From contig NZ_CP059451.1 in the NCBI RefSeq assembly GCF_022023855.1, positions 744,001 to 808,000 on the forward strand: 64,000 nucleotides of DNA, given 5' to 3'. Source of the stretch: Azospirillum brasilense (GTDB lineage: Bacteria; Pseudomonadota; Alphaproteobacteria; Azospirillales; Azospirillaceae). A program made the translations under genes and the position numbers. The notes below the pieces were generated by a model. The model had not been told where the DNA came from. It saw only the letters and a program-made list of their open reading frames with translations, and made no database searches. Below are positions 52,401 to 63,684 of this stretch, piece after piece (positions within the stretch are counted from its first letter, which is position 1; each line of letters opens with the position of its first letter).

Positions 52401-52478
52401 GAGAGAGCCTGAGAGAGGTCCGATCCCTACCCAATCCATACCCGGCCCCATTCCATACCCGGCCAAGGCGGCGCACCC

Positions 52479-53180
52479 ATGAACCCTGACCCGAGACGCA
52501 CCGATCCCATGCCAGACGAGCCCCCCGTGGACCGTGTCGACGAGGCGTCCGACGAGTCCTTCCCCGCGAGCGACCCGCCGGCCTGGACTCCCGTTCGCGG
52601 CGAACGGGGGGGCAGTCCCGAAGCCGCCAGTCCCGAAGCAGAAGGCACCGGCAAGAACAGGGACGGCAACGATGGGGGCGGCGATGACGCAGCCCCGCCG
52701 CTCGAAGGCGAGGTGTCCCACCTCAAGGACCGGCTTTTGCGCGCGCTGGCGGAGCAGGAAAACATGCGGCGCCGGGCCGAGCGGGACCGTGAGGAGGCCG
52801 TGCGATTCGCCGCCTCGGGGTTCGCGCGGGATTTGCTGCCGTCGGCCGACAACCTCCGCCGCGCCATTGAGACCGTGCCGATGGAGTTCGCCGCAGCCGA
52901 ATTGTGGGTCCGGAACCTTATGGCCGGCCTCGTGGCGACCGAGAAGGCGCTGCTCGACGCCTTTGAGAAGCACGGCATCCTCCGGATCGATCCGGCCCCC
53001 GGCGAGCCGTTTGATCCCCATCGCCATCAAGCGATGTTCGAAGTGGGGAACAGCGGGCTGCCGGCTGGCGCCGTGGCGCAGGTCCTGCAACCCGGCTACG
53101 CCCAGCATGAGCGCCTGTTGCGTCCCGCGCTGGTCGGTGTCGCCGCGGACGGCACCGCGCCATCTGATCAACACACCTGA
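52479..53180 (+). CDS. grpE: Nucleotide exchange factor GrpE
   Basis: A 233-aa DnaK co-chaperone. An acidic, Pro/Gly-rich N-terminus (about 1-75) is followed by the GrpE dimer helix and head: LKDRLLRALAEQENMRRRAE, FARDLLPSADNLRRAIET, LVATEKALLDAFEKHGI and HQAMFEVGNSGLPAGAVAQV ending GYAQHERLLRPALVGVA. It opens the run grpE-groES-groEL-dnaK-clpB and is a second-copy type (the chromosomal set is presumably elsewhere). Confidence 0.9.
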   Translation: MNPDPRRTDPMPDEPPVDRVDEASDESFPASDPPAWTPVRGERGGSPEAASPEAEGTGKNRDGNDGGGDDAAPPLEGEVSHLKDRLLRALAEQENMRRRAERDREEAVRFAASGFARDLLPSADNLRRAIETVPMEFAAAELWVRNLMAGLVATEKALLDAFEKHGILRIDPAPGEPFDPHRHQAMFEVGNSGLPAGAVAQVLQPGYAQHERLLRPALVGVAADGTAPSDQHT

Positions 53181-53192
53181 TTGGAGGGAAGC

Positions 53193-53493
53193 ATGACGGG
53201 CTTCAGACCGCTGCACGACCGTATCCTGCTTAAGCGCGTCGCGGCGGAGGAAAAGACCCCGGGTGGCATCATCATCCCCGACACCGCCAAGGAGAAGCCG
53301 GTCTGAGGGCGAGGTGCTGGCCGTCGGCCCGGGTGCTCGGGACGAGGCCGGCAGGGTGCAACCTCTCGACGTCAAGATCGGCGACCGCGTGCTGTTCGGC
53401 AAATGGTCGGGCACGGAGGTGCGCATCGAGGGTGAGGACCGGCTGATCCTCAAGGAGTCCGACATCTTGGGCGTGATCGAACGAGGCGCGTAA
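53193..53493 (+). pseudogene. groES: Co-chaperonin GroES, frameshifted near 53301
   Basis: ATG 53193 after GGAGGG gives TGFRPLHDRILLKRVAAEEK then TPGGIIIPDTAKEKPV and a premature TGA (53304-53306). Deleting one G at 53301 restores KPSEGEVLAVGPGARDEAGR and the rest of GroES (VKIGDRVLFGKWSGTEVRI, ESDILGVIE) ending at 53493. The restored protein is about 99 aa, the family's usual length. GroES caps GroEL; this copy is inactive unless the extra base is an assembly error. Confidence 0.88.
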
Positions 53494-53508
53494 CGGAGGA
53501 TTGATGCC

Positions 53509-54597
<1,089 letters not shown>

Positions 54598-54627
54598 CAA
54601 CCGGGACAGAACACGCCGGAGGGCGAC

Positions 54628-56583
<1,956 letters not shown>

Positions 56584-56610
56584 GTGCCACGGGAAAGGAG
56601 CACCACAGCC

Positions 56611-59235
56611 ATGGACCCCGAAAAATACACGGATCGAGCGAAGGGTTTCCTCCAGTCGGCACAGACGCTCGCGGTGAGCCGCGGCCATCAGCGCCTGACG
56701 CCGGAGCACCTGCTCAAGGTGTTGCTGGAGGATTCGGAAGGGCTTTGCGCGAACCTCATCCGCGCGACCGGAGGCGACCCGAAGGCAGCGCTTTCAGCCG
56801 TCGACGCCGCGCTCGACAAGCTGCCACGCGTCGAAGGGGCCGGCGCCGGGCAGGTCTACATGGCGCCGGAGCTGGCGCGCGTCTTCGAGGCCGCCGAGCA
56901 GCTGGCGCAGAAGGCCGGCGACAGCTTCGTCACCGTGGAGCGGCTGCTGCTGGCGCTGGCCGCCGCTGCGGGCACGCCGGCCGCGAAGGCGCTGGCTTCG
57001 GCGGGGGTCAACGCCCAGGGCCTCAACAAGGCCATCGAGGACATCCGCAAGGGCCGCACCGCCGATACGGCGTCGGCCGAGGAAGGTTACGACGCGCTGA
57101 AGAAGTACACGCGCGACCTCACGGCCGTGGCGCGCGACGGCAAGCTTGACCCCGTCATCGGCCGCGACGAGGAGATCCGCCGTACGATCCAGGTTCTCGC
57201 GCGCCGCACCAAGAACAACCCCGTGCTGATCGGCGAGCCGGGCGTCGGCAAGACCGCCATCGTCGAAGGCCTGGCGCAGCGCATCGTCAAGGGCGATGTG
57301 CCTGAAAGCCTGAAGGACAAGAAGCTGCTGGCGCTCGACCTCGGTTCGCTGCTGGCCGGGGCCAAGTACCGTGGCGAATTCGAGGAGCGGCTGAAGGCGG
57401 TCCTGTCGGAAGTCACCTCAGGCCGGGAAGGGGTTATCCTCTTCATCGACGAACTGCACACGCTGGTGGGAGCGGGCGGGGCGGAGGGGGCGATGGACGC
57501 CTCCAACATGCTGAAGCCGGCGCTTGCCCGCGGCGAACTGCACTGCGTCGGCGCCACCACGCTGGAGGAGTACCGCAAGCATATCGAGAAGGACGCCGCC
57601 CTAGCCCGGCGTTTCCAGCCCGTCTTCGTCGGGGAACCCTCGGTGGAGGACACCATCTCCATCCTGCGCGGCATCAAGGAGAAATACGAGGTTCACCACG
57701 GCGTGCGCATCACGGACAGCGCCATCGTCGCCGCGGCGACGCTGTCGCATCGCTACATCACCGACCGCTTCCTCCCCGACAAGGCCATCGACCTGATGGA
57801 CGAAGCGGCATCGCGGCTTCGCATGGCGGTCGATTCCAAGCCCGAGGAGATCGACGAGCTCGATCGCCGCATCGTGCAGATGAAGATCGAGCGCGAAGCG
57901 CTCAAGAAGGAGAGCGATCCGGCCTCGCGGGAGCGCCTGCAGAGGCTGGAGAGGGAGCTCAGCGAGCTCGAGCAGAAATCCGCCGAACTCACGGTGACGT
58001 GGCGGGCGGCGAAGGAGAAGCTCGCCGGCGCGCGCACGCTGAAGGAGCGGCTCGACCAAGCCCGCATCGAACTGGAGCAGGCGCAGCGGCGCGGCGACTG
58101 GACCCGCGCGGGCGAACTCGCCTACGGCATCGTCCCCGATCTCGAAAGGCAGCTAAAGGAAGCCGAGGCTCAAGGCGACCAGCAGATGCTCGAGGAGGCG
58201 GTCACCGCCGAGCATATCGCCGCGGTCGTGTCCCGCTGGACCGGCATTCCGGTCGACAAGATGCTGGAGGGCGAGCGCGAGAAGCTGCTGCACATGGAGG
58301 ACGCGCTGAGGCAGCGTGTCATAGGCCAGGACGAAGCCATCGTCGCGGTCTCGAACGCGGTGCGCCGCGCCCGTGCCGGCCTTCAGGATCCGAACCGGCC
58401 GATGGGATCCTTCCTGTTCCTTGGGCCCACCGGTGTGGGCAAGACCGAGCTGACCAAGGCACTGGCCGAATTCCTCTTCGACGACGAGCACGCGATGGTG
58501 CGCATCGACATGTCGGAGTTCATGGAGAAGCACTCCGTGGCCCGCCTGATCGGCGCCCCTCCGGGCTACGTCGGCTACGAAGAGGGAGGCAGCCTGACCG
58601 AGGCGGTGCGGCGCCGGCCCTATCAGGTGATCCTGTTCGACGAGGTGGAGAAGGCGCACCCGGATGTCTTCAACGTGCTGCTCCAGGTGCTCGACGACGG
58701 GCGCCTGACCGATGGGCAGGGCCGCACGGTCGACTTCCGCAACACGCTGATCGTGATGACCTCCAACCTCGGCAGCGAGTATCTCGCGACCTTGGGGGAG
58801 GACCAGGACGTCGACACGGTCCGCGCCGAGGTGATGGAGGCGGTGCGGGCGGCGTTCCGGCCCGAGTTCCTGAACCGGCTCGACGAGATCCTGATCTTCC
58901 GCCGCCTCTCGCGCGAGGACATGAGCGGCATCGTCGACATCCAGTTCCGGCGGCTCCAACGCCTGCTCGACGACCGCAAGCTCGTGCTGGAGGTGGACGA
59001 CGCGGCGAAGCGCTGGCTGGCCGACGCCGGCTACGATCCCGTGTACGGCGCCCGGCCCTTGAAGCGGGTGATCCAGCGCGAACTGCAGAATCCGCTCGCG
59101 GAGATGATCCTGCGCGGCAAAGTCCGCGACGGCGATACGGTCCGGGTCACCGCCACGGAGCTGGGTCTGCTCATCGAACCGCCGCAGCATGGCGATGGGG
59201 CGACCGAACAGCCGTCTCGAAACGCTGCGGAGTGA
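56611..59235 (+). CDS. clpB: ATP-dependent disaggregase ClpB
   Basis: An 874-aa Hsp100. The N-domain (FLQSAQTLAVSRGHQRLTPE) is followed by AAA1 with Walker A GEPGVGKT and FIDELHTLVG, the coiled-coil middle domain (about 400-525, rich in Glu/Lys/Arg), and AAA2 with GPTGVGKTELTKALAEFLF and ILFDEVEKAHPDVFNVLLQV. The C-terminus is YGARPLKRVIQREL. ATG 56611 (DPEKYTDRAKGF) is chosen with AAAGGAG upstream; a GTG nine codons earlier is less likely. Cooperates with DnaK to dissolve aggregates. It has canonical ClpB architecture, not that of the ClpK/ClpG of mobile heat-resistance islands. Confidence 0.95.
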   Translation: MDPEKYTDRAKGFLQSAQTLAVSRGHQRLTPEHLLKVLLEDSEGLCANLIRATGGDPKAALSAVDAALDKLPRVEGAGAGQVYMAPELARVFEAAEQLAQKAGDSFVTVERLLLALAAAAGTPAAKALASAGVNAQGLNKAIEDIRKGRTADTASAEEGYDALKKYTRDLTAVARDGKLDPVIGRDEEIRRTIQVLARRTKNNPVLIGEPGVGKTAIVEGLAQRIVKGDVPESLKDKKLLALDLGSLLAGAKYRGEFEERLKAVLSEVTSGREGVILFIDELHTLVGAGGAEGAMDASNMLKPALARGELHCVGATTLEEYRKHIEKDAALARRFQPVFVGEPSVEDTISILRGIKEKYEVHHGVRITDSAIVAAATLSHRYITDRFLPDKAIDLMDEAASRLRMAVDSKPEEIDELDRRIVQMKIEREALKKESDPASRERLQRLERELSELEQKSAELTVTWRAAKEKLAGARTLKERLDQARIELEQAQRRGDWTRAGELAYGIVPDLERQLKEAEAQGDQQMLEEAVTAEHIAAVVSRWTGIPVDKMLEGEREKLLHMEDALRQRVIGQDEAIVAVSNAVRRARAGLQDPNRPMGSFLFLGPTGVGKTELTKALAEFLFDDEHAMVRIDMSEFMEKHSVARLIGAPPGYVGYEEGGSLTEAVRRRPYQVILFDEVEKAHPDVFNVLLQVLDDGRLTDGQGRTVDFRNTLIVMTSNLGSEYLATLGEDQDVDTVRAEVMEAVRAAFRPEFLNRLDEILIFRRLSREDMSGIVDIQFRRLQRLLDDRKLVLEVDDAAKRWLADAGYDPVYGARPLKRVIQRELQNPLAEMILRGKVRDGDTVRVTATELGLLIEPPQHGDGATEQPSRNAAE

Positions 59236-59239
59236 CGCG

Positions 59240-59533
59240 ATGTACGCCCGGATGACGCGGTTCCGTTTGAAGCTGGGAACCAGGGACGAATGGTTCCGCC
59301 TGCGGGACGGGATGGCGGCCGACATTCATGCCCTGAAGGGTCTGAAGCACTGGTTCACCCTTCAGGGGGACGAGGTCGTGGTCGTCGCCATCCATGACTC
59401 GGTGTGGAGCGCCGAGGCGGCCATGCCCGATGTCCTGAAGCTTTGGCAACGGATTGCGCACCTCATGGACGATCAACCCTCGACCAAGTTTTACGACGTG
59501 ACGCGCTTCGACACGATCTTCGACAATGTCTAG
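59240..59533 (+). CDS. Small ABM-fold (dimeric alpha-beta barrel) protein
   Basis: A 97-aa protein beginning YARMTRFRLKLGTRDEWFRL, with LKGLKHWFTLQGDEVVVVAI and a final TKFYDVTRFDTIF. The pattern of a beta strand, helix and two strands with conserved aromatic residues suggests the antibiotic-biosynthesis-monooxygenase superfamily. No specific function can be assigned. It begins 4 bp after clpB and is probably co-transcribed. Confidence 0.65.
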   Translation: MYARMTRFRLKLGTRDEWFRLRDGMAADIHALKGLKHWFTLQGDEVVVVAIHDSVWSAEAAMPDVLKLWQRIAHLMDDQPSTKFYDVTRFDTIFDNV

Positions 59534-59571
59534 CAAGCGCAAGGACCGGCTGCAAAAAGCGGAGGCAGGGC

Positions 59572-59940
59572 ATGGCTTTCAGGCTGCCGCACCCACGCGA
59601 TCACAACCTTTGGCGAAAGCCGCCGACCATGCCGGGCGTGTCGCTGCCGGCGACGACCGCCGTGCCGATGGCCTACATCCACCGGCCGTCGCCCTCCGTC
59701 ACGCAATCGGGGCCCGGTCGCAAGCAGTGGGTTCTGGAGTTCGAGCCGACCAACCCGCCGTTTCCGCATCCGGTCATGGGCTGGACCGGGAGCGCCGACC
59801 CCTTCGCCCACATCCAGGTCTCCTTTCCGGATCTGGACAGCGCCGTGTCCTTCGCCGAGCGGCACGGCTGGCGCTTCCAGGTTGAGGAGTCGCCGAAAAG
59901 GAAGACGATCTCAAAGAATTTTTCGGACAAATTTAAGTAG
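59572..59940 (+). CDS. NADH dehydrogenase-associated protein, NDUFS4-like (ETC complex I family)
   Basis: A 122-aa protein. The C-terminal two-thirds carry the ETC complex I subunit motif: SGPGRKQWVLEFEPTNPPFP, VMGWTGSADPFAHIQVSF and AVSFAERHGWRFQVEE followed by a Lys-rich end (KTISKNFSDKFK). The ATG at 59572 follows GGAGG. NDUFS4-type proteins are accessory subunits of complex I in alphaproteobacteria and mitochondria. An extra copy inside a chaperone cluster is unusual; it may replace or protect the housekeeping subunit under stress, which is inference. Confidence 0.8.
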   Translation: MAFRLPHPRDHNLWRKPPTMPGVSLPATTAVPMAYIHRPSPSVTQSGPGRKQWVLEFEPTNPPFPHPVMGWTGSADPFAHIQVSFPDLDSAVSFAERHGWRFQVEESPKRKTISKNFSDKFK

Positions 59941-60050
59941 CGGTTGGCCAGATCCGTCCTAATTTCGAGACATTAGAAGGAGGATGTGCCGTAAAAGCGT
60001 TGGCCTGTCGGCATTCGTTTGTGTCCTATGTGGAATTTATTTGTTCGGAT

Positions 60051-60072
60051 CTTTGAAACCATCATTTCAAAG
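60051..60072 (+). promoter_or_regulatory. Leader hairpin upstream of hsp20
   Basis: Arms CTTTGAAA and TTTCAAAG around CCATCA lie 28 bp before the hsp20 start. A TGTCCT at 60032-60037 can pair with AGGACA at 60091-60096, overlapping the ribosome-binding site AAGGAGG. The leader could thus fold to hide the start signal, as in RNA thermometers, but no ROSE or fourU consensus is evident. Confidence 0.3.
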
Positions 60073-60099
60073 AAACACGAAACATCAAGGAGGACAGCC

Positions 60100-60702
60100 A
60101 TGGCGCAGCGTTCCCAACTTCCATCGCTCTTCGGAGGCTCGCCGTTTGCGAGGTCGGGCGCCGATCCCTTCGCGATGCTCCAGCGCGAGATGGGCCGTCT
60201 GCTTAGTGAGGCCGCCCGTGGCGGCGGTGGGTTTGTGCAGACGGCGGAGACCCCGGCGATCATGGCGCCGCGCATCGACATCAGCGAAAGCGAGAGCGAC
60301 ATCAAGGTTCGCGCCGAGCTTCCCGGCGTCGACCCGAAGGACGTCGAAGTCACGGCCACCGAGGATTTGCTGACGATCCGCGGCGAGAAGCGGGTCGAGC
60401 GCGACGAGGACAAGGAGAATTTCCACTTGGTGGAACGCGCCTACGGGTCGTTTGCCCGGAACATCCGCCTGCCGTTCAAGGTCGACCCCGGACAGGTTCA
60501 GGCCAACTTCGAGAACGGCGTGCTGACGATCGCTCTGCCAAAGCCAACGGAACTTCAGCCGCGCACGAGCCGCATCGAGGTCAAGGGGGCCGGTCAGCCG
60601 GGCGCTTCGGAACAGAAGCTGAAGAGCGCCGCCGACGAAATGCGCACCGCCAACGCATCCCAGGAGGAACCGGCGTCCAAGGCCGGCGCGGGCACCCGGT
60701 AA
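60100..60702 (+). CDS. hsp20: Small heat-shock protein, Hsp20/alpha-crystallin family
   Basis: A 200-aa holdase with the alpha-crystallin domain at about 60-155: RIDISESESDIKVRAELPGV, DVEVTATEDLLTIRGEKRVE and FARNIRLPFKVDPGQVQANF with the closing motif ENGVLTIALPKP. The C-terminal 45 residues are charged and disordered. ATG 60100 follows AAGGAGG; an upstream in-frame ATG at 60019 lacks such a site. It prevents aggregation until DnaK/ClpB act, fitting its place after those genes. Confidence 0.92.
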   Translation: MAQRSQLPSLFGGSPFARSGADPFAMLQREMGRLLSEAARGGGGFVQTAETPAIMAPRIDISESESDIKVRAELPGVDPKDVEVTATEDLLTIRGEKRVERDEDKENFHLVERAYGSFARNIRLPFKVDPGQVQANFENGVLTIALPKPTELQPRTSRIEVKGAGQPGASEQKLKSAADEMRTANASQEEPASKAGAGTR

Positions 60703-60748
60703 CGCGTATCCGCGCGTCGAACACCCCATCATCGGAAGGGAGAAGGCC

Positions 60749-61264
60749 ATGAGCGACCTGATCGTCATCGCGTACGACGAGGAGTCCAAAGCGGAGGAGG
60801 TCCGTTCGACGCTCCTGCGTTTGCAGAAGGAGTACTTGGTCGATCTGGAAGACGCGGTTGTCGTGACGAAGAGCAAGGACGGCAAGGTCCGGCTAAGCCA
60901 GACCTACAACATCATGCCGGCATCCATCGCCTCCGGAAGCCTGTGGGGCCTTCTGGTCGGCATGCTGTTCTTGAACCCGCTGCTCGGGGTTGCCGCCGGC
61001 GCGGCCAGCGGCGCGTTGGCGGGCGCGCTCACCGACATCGGCATCGATGACGGTTTCATGCGTGAACTCGGCGAAGCCTTCGAACCCGGCACCTCGGCGC
61101 TGTTTATCCTCGTCCGCGAGGCGCGGCTGGACAAGGTCCTGCCCGAGATCAGCCGCTACGGCGGCAAGGTTCTGCGCACCTCCCTGCCCAAAGAGCAGGA
61201 GGAGAAGATCCAGGCCGCGCTCATGGGCGAGGCGCGGAACCAAACCATGCAGCAGGCCGCCTGA
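60749..61264 (+). CDS. DUF1269-family membrane protein
   Basis: A 171-aa protein of the DUF1269 family: SDLIVIAYDEESKAEEVRST at the N-terminus, a central Gly/Ala-rich hydrophobic pair (GSLWGLLVGMLFLNPLLGVA, GAASGALAGALTDIGI) and a C-terminal LFILVREARLDKVLPEISRY with GKVLRTSL. Members are frequent in stress islands but have no established function. GAAGGGAGAAGG precedes the ATG. Confidence 0.85.
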   Translation: MSDLIVIAYDEESKAEEVRSTLLRLQKEYLVDLEDAVVVTKSKDGKVRLSQTYNIMPASIASGSLWGLLVGMLFLNPLLGVAAGAASGALAGALTDIGIDDGFMRELGEAFEPGTSALFILVREARLDKVLPEISRYGGKVLRTSLPKEQEEKIQAALMGEARNQTMQQAA

Positions 61265-61314
61265 CGGCGGTCGGCCGTATTGCCCAATGTCCACACAAAC
61301 TCGGGAGAGCAACA

Positions 61315-61704
61315 ATGAAATCGTTCCGGAGCATTCTGGCGGCAGCGGGGCTTGGCGCCGCAATTCTGGCCGTCCAAACCCCCTGGCCGGCGCTGTCGCA
61401 GGCCGTCGCGTTGGTCGTCGTCGATGTGAAGGCCGTCGCGGCGGGCTACCGCGCGAGCAAGCTGACGGGCACGTCCGTCGTGAACGACAAGAACGAGAAG
61501 ATCGGCGCACTCGACGACATTATCATCGGACGGGACAAGGTGCTCTTCGCGGTGCTCGAGGTCGGCGGCTTCCTCGGCATCGGTGCCCACTTGGTGGCCG
61601 TCCCGTTCAGCGACCTGCAGTTGGACGAAACCGGCAAGAAGATCACATTGCCGGGAGCGTCGAAGGATGAACTCAAGAAACTGCCGGAATTCAAGTACGG
61701 CTGA
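61315..61704 (+). CDS. Exported PRC-barrel domain protein
   Basis: A 129-aa protein with a signal peptide (SILAAAGLGAAILAVQTPWP, cleavage near ALSQA). The PRC-barrel core is KLTGTSVVNDKNEKIGALDD, IIIGRDKVLFAVLEVGGFLG and HLVAVPFSDLQLD. PRC-barrel proteins bind RNA or act as structural modules; periplasmic forms occur in stress operons. Confidence 0.8.
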   Translation: MKSFRSILAAAGLGAAILAVQTPWPALSQAVALVVVDVKAVAAGYRASKLTGTSVVNDKNEKIGALDDIIIGRDKVLFAVLEVGGFLGIGAHLVAVPFSDLQLDETGKKITLPGASKDELKKLPEFKYG

Positions 61705-62238
61705 TACGCCCGGCCGGAGGTGAGAGTCAGCGATGGGTGTGGCCAAGTCCAAATGTTTCTCTCGCAATGCCGCGTGGTTGGACGTCGATAAGGAAATTAT
61801 CAAGCGCTTCGGTGACTTTGTCAGCCAAAGGGGCTGCAATCCTCTCTTGCGTTATCAGGCCACACAGTGAAGTCAAATGGTCGCGATATTATAGAACCAT
61901 TTGACCTGCTGATCACCGAAGACTGCATGAGCGCATTCATGACTGCGAGCGCAGCGACGAAGAGGTCTAACTGCGCTCTATTCTGGATGGCCCATTCTGG
62001 ATGGCCTGACCGCGCGGCCCCGCTCGATCTCGACTACAGCAATGAAGCCGAGACCCCGCTCTCCGCCGTGACCGGCAGACTCCGGCAGACTTGGCGTGGC
62101 TCTCGCTGACACGTTCAAGGCGATCAATCCCGATCGCAAAGATCCTCAGGCCGAGGATTGGGAGGGCGCTTTCCGTCTTTTCGACCTTCTGATGAGGCAC
62201 CTGATGGCGCCCATCGGCATGCCCCTCTCGATCAATGC
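61705..62238. other. Gene-free stretch with eroded coding DNA
   Basis: No intact gene. On the minus strand about 43 codons ending at TGA 61727-61729 (ITQERIAAPLADKVTEALDN, then DVQPRGIARETFGLGHTHR) look like the C-terminus of a lost gene. Its upstream part is interrupted by stops and I cannot name the family. A short direct repeat of CATTCTGGATGGCC-like sequence occurs at about 61979-62004. Confidence 0.4.
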
Positions 62239-63210
62239 TCACGGGGCGGCATTGAGACGTGGGAGCACGTTCCGGCCGATCTCGTCGATCACCTCCGCCG
62301 CGTCGCGCGCGCCGTACTTCACGTTGAGAATGACGTGGTTGACGCCCGCCTGGCGCAACGCGTCGAGGAATTGGAACAGGATGTTCCGGCCGCCGCGGAA
62401 GCCCAGGTGAATCGGCTGGGCAGGGTGGTCCGGCTCCGCGGTCAGGTCGATGTAGAGCGATTGCACGAACGGCGTGAAGACGCCCGGCCTCATGGCCGTT
62501 ACGGTGGCGTGCCAGTGCGCGGCGTGCTCCGCCTGTTGCGCGAGGGATCGCGGGTAGGTGATCCAGCCGTCGGCATGCCCGGCGATCCATTCCAGGGTCT
62601 GCCGGCTGGTGCCGGTGATCAGGATCGGCAGCGCGCCGACCGGCTTCGGCACGAGGTCGGTGGTTCCCTGCATCACGCCATAGGAGGACTGGATGCGGGG
62701 GAAGTTCTGGGTGAGCACGGTGCGCAGAACGGCGAAGCTCTCGCGGAAGAGGGCGCCCCGCTTGTCCATGTCGACGCCGAACGCCGGGAATTCGACCGGT
62801 CGGTCGCCGGACGCAACCCCGAGCACGAGGCGGCCGCCGGAAAGCTGATCCACCGAAGCGGCCGCCTTCGCCGTGTGCAACGGATGGCGCAGGGGCAGGA
62901 TGATGGAACCGGTGGCGAGCGCAATGTCGCGCGTCTGCGCCGCGATCCATCCCAGATAGACCCACGGATCGTAGACCTGCCCGATGTCGCCGAACGACGG
63001 GTCGCGCAACGGCACGTCCCGCACCCAGAGCGCGGCGAAGCCCAATTCCTCGGCCCGCTTGGCCAGGCGTTCCTGGTCGCGCATGGTCGGCTCGTCGCGT
63101 TGGAAGGCCTCGATGGGAAAGAAGACGCCGAGCGTCAACCGGCCCGGCGCGAACATCCGCCGGAAGCCCTTCGAATCGCCCGGCCGGGCCGTCGTGTTTG
63201 CCTCCAGCAT
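62239..63210 (-). CDS. LLM-class flavin-dependent oxidoreductase
   Basis: A 323-aa luciferase-like monooxygenase-family protein. Segments include RLTLGVFFPIEAFQRDEPTM, LAKRAEELGFAALWVRDVPL, LATGSIILPLRHPLHTAKAA, LSGGRLVLGVASGDRPVEFP and LPILITGTSRQTLEWIAGHA. Such enzymes use reduced FMN or F420; the subgroup is uncharacterised. Some luciferase-family enzymes desulfonate, but here the neighbours are stress genes, so a sulfur role is not implied. It has the shortest gap to the lipoprotein gene upstream (9 bp). Confidence 0.88.
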   Translation of the reverse strand: MLEANTTARPGDSKGFRRMFAPGRLTLGVFFPIEAFQRDEPTMRDQERLAKRAEELGFAALWVRDVPLRDPSFGDIGQVYDPWVYLGWIAAQTRDIALATGSIILPLRHPLHTAKAAASVDQLSGGRLVLGVASGDRPVEFPAFGVDMDKRGALFRESFAVLRTVLTQNFPRIQSSYGVMQGTTDLVPKPVGALPILITGTSRQTLEWIAGHADGWITYPRSLAQQAEHAAHWHATVTAMRPGVFTPFVQSLYIDLTAEPDHPAQPIHLGFRGGRNILFQFLDALRQAGVNHVILNVKYGARDAAEVIDEIGRNVLPRLNAAP

Positions 63211-63219
63211 GGCAGCTCC

Positions 63220-63663
63220 TTACCGAGGTGACGTCACGCTCAACCAGTTTGTCGGTCCGGGGAGCCGCATGGAGATCATGCGATCCTCGACCGTCCTGGG
63301 GGGAAGGGCGGCGAATTGCTCCGGCGTCAGGTCCACGAGGACGACGGCGGCCCGTTCCGGCGCATAGCGCGTGTTCGCCGGGCTCACGGCCACGAGATGA
63401 GCCTTGGGAACCGCCGGAGGACCGCTCGCCACGACGATCTCGGCCGGTTGGCTATCGGTGCCGACGACCACATCCTGGACGACCCCCACGCGGCGGGACC
63501 CATCCTCCGACAGGACGACGAGGCCGACCAACGCGGGTGCCGCGGGCATGGGTTCGGCCGCGGCGTATCGACGGTCTTCATGCTGGGCGCAGGCGCTTGC
63601 GGTCATCAGGACGGTTGCGCACAGCAACGGCAGAATCGGTAATGGCAGAATCAGTGTCCGCAT
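63220..63663 (-). CDS. PRC-barrel-like lipoprotein
   Basis: A 147-aa protein with a signal sequence (LILPLPILPLLCATVLMTAS) and a lipobox-like TASAC. The mature part resembles a PRC-barrel repeat (LVGLVVLSEDGSRRVGVVQD, AEIVVASGPPAVPKAHLVAV, AAVVLVDLTPEQFAALPP). It lies between the protease and the oxidoreductase in one minus-strand unit. Probably anchored in the envelope; function unknown. Confidence 0.65.
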   Translation of the reverse strand: MRTLILPLPILPLLCATVLMTASACAQHEDRRYAAAEPMPAAPALVGLVVLSEDGSRRVGVVQDVVVGTDSQPAEIVVASGPPAVPKAHLVAVSPANTRYAPERAAVVLVDLTPEQFAALPPRTVEDRMISMRLPGPTNWLSVTSPR

Positions 63664-63684
63664 GGTCTGGGTCTCCCTTTTTGG

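Noticed and set aside
59984..60373. A small plus-strand frame starting directly after AAGGAGG, overlapping hsp20
   Set aside because: The Shine-Dalgarno sequence abuts the ATG, the product is unlike any family, and most of it is out-of-frame hsp20.
62239..63210. SsuD-type alkanesulfonate monooxygenase
   Set aside because: It is luciferase-like, but segments characteristic of SsuD are not seen and the neighbours are stress genes.
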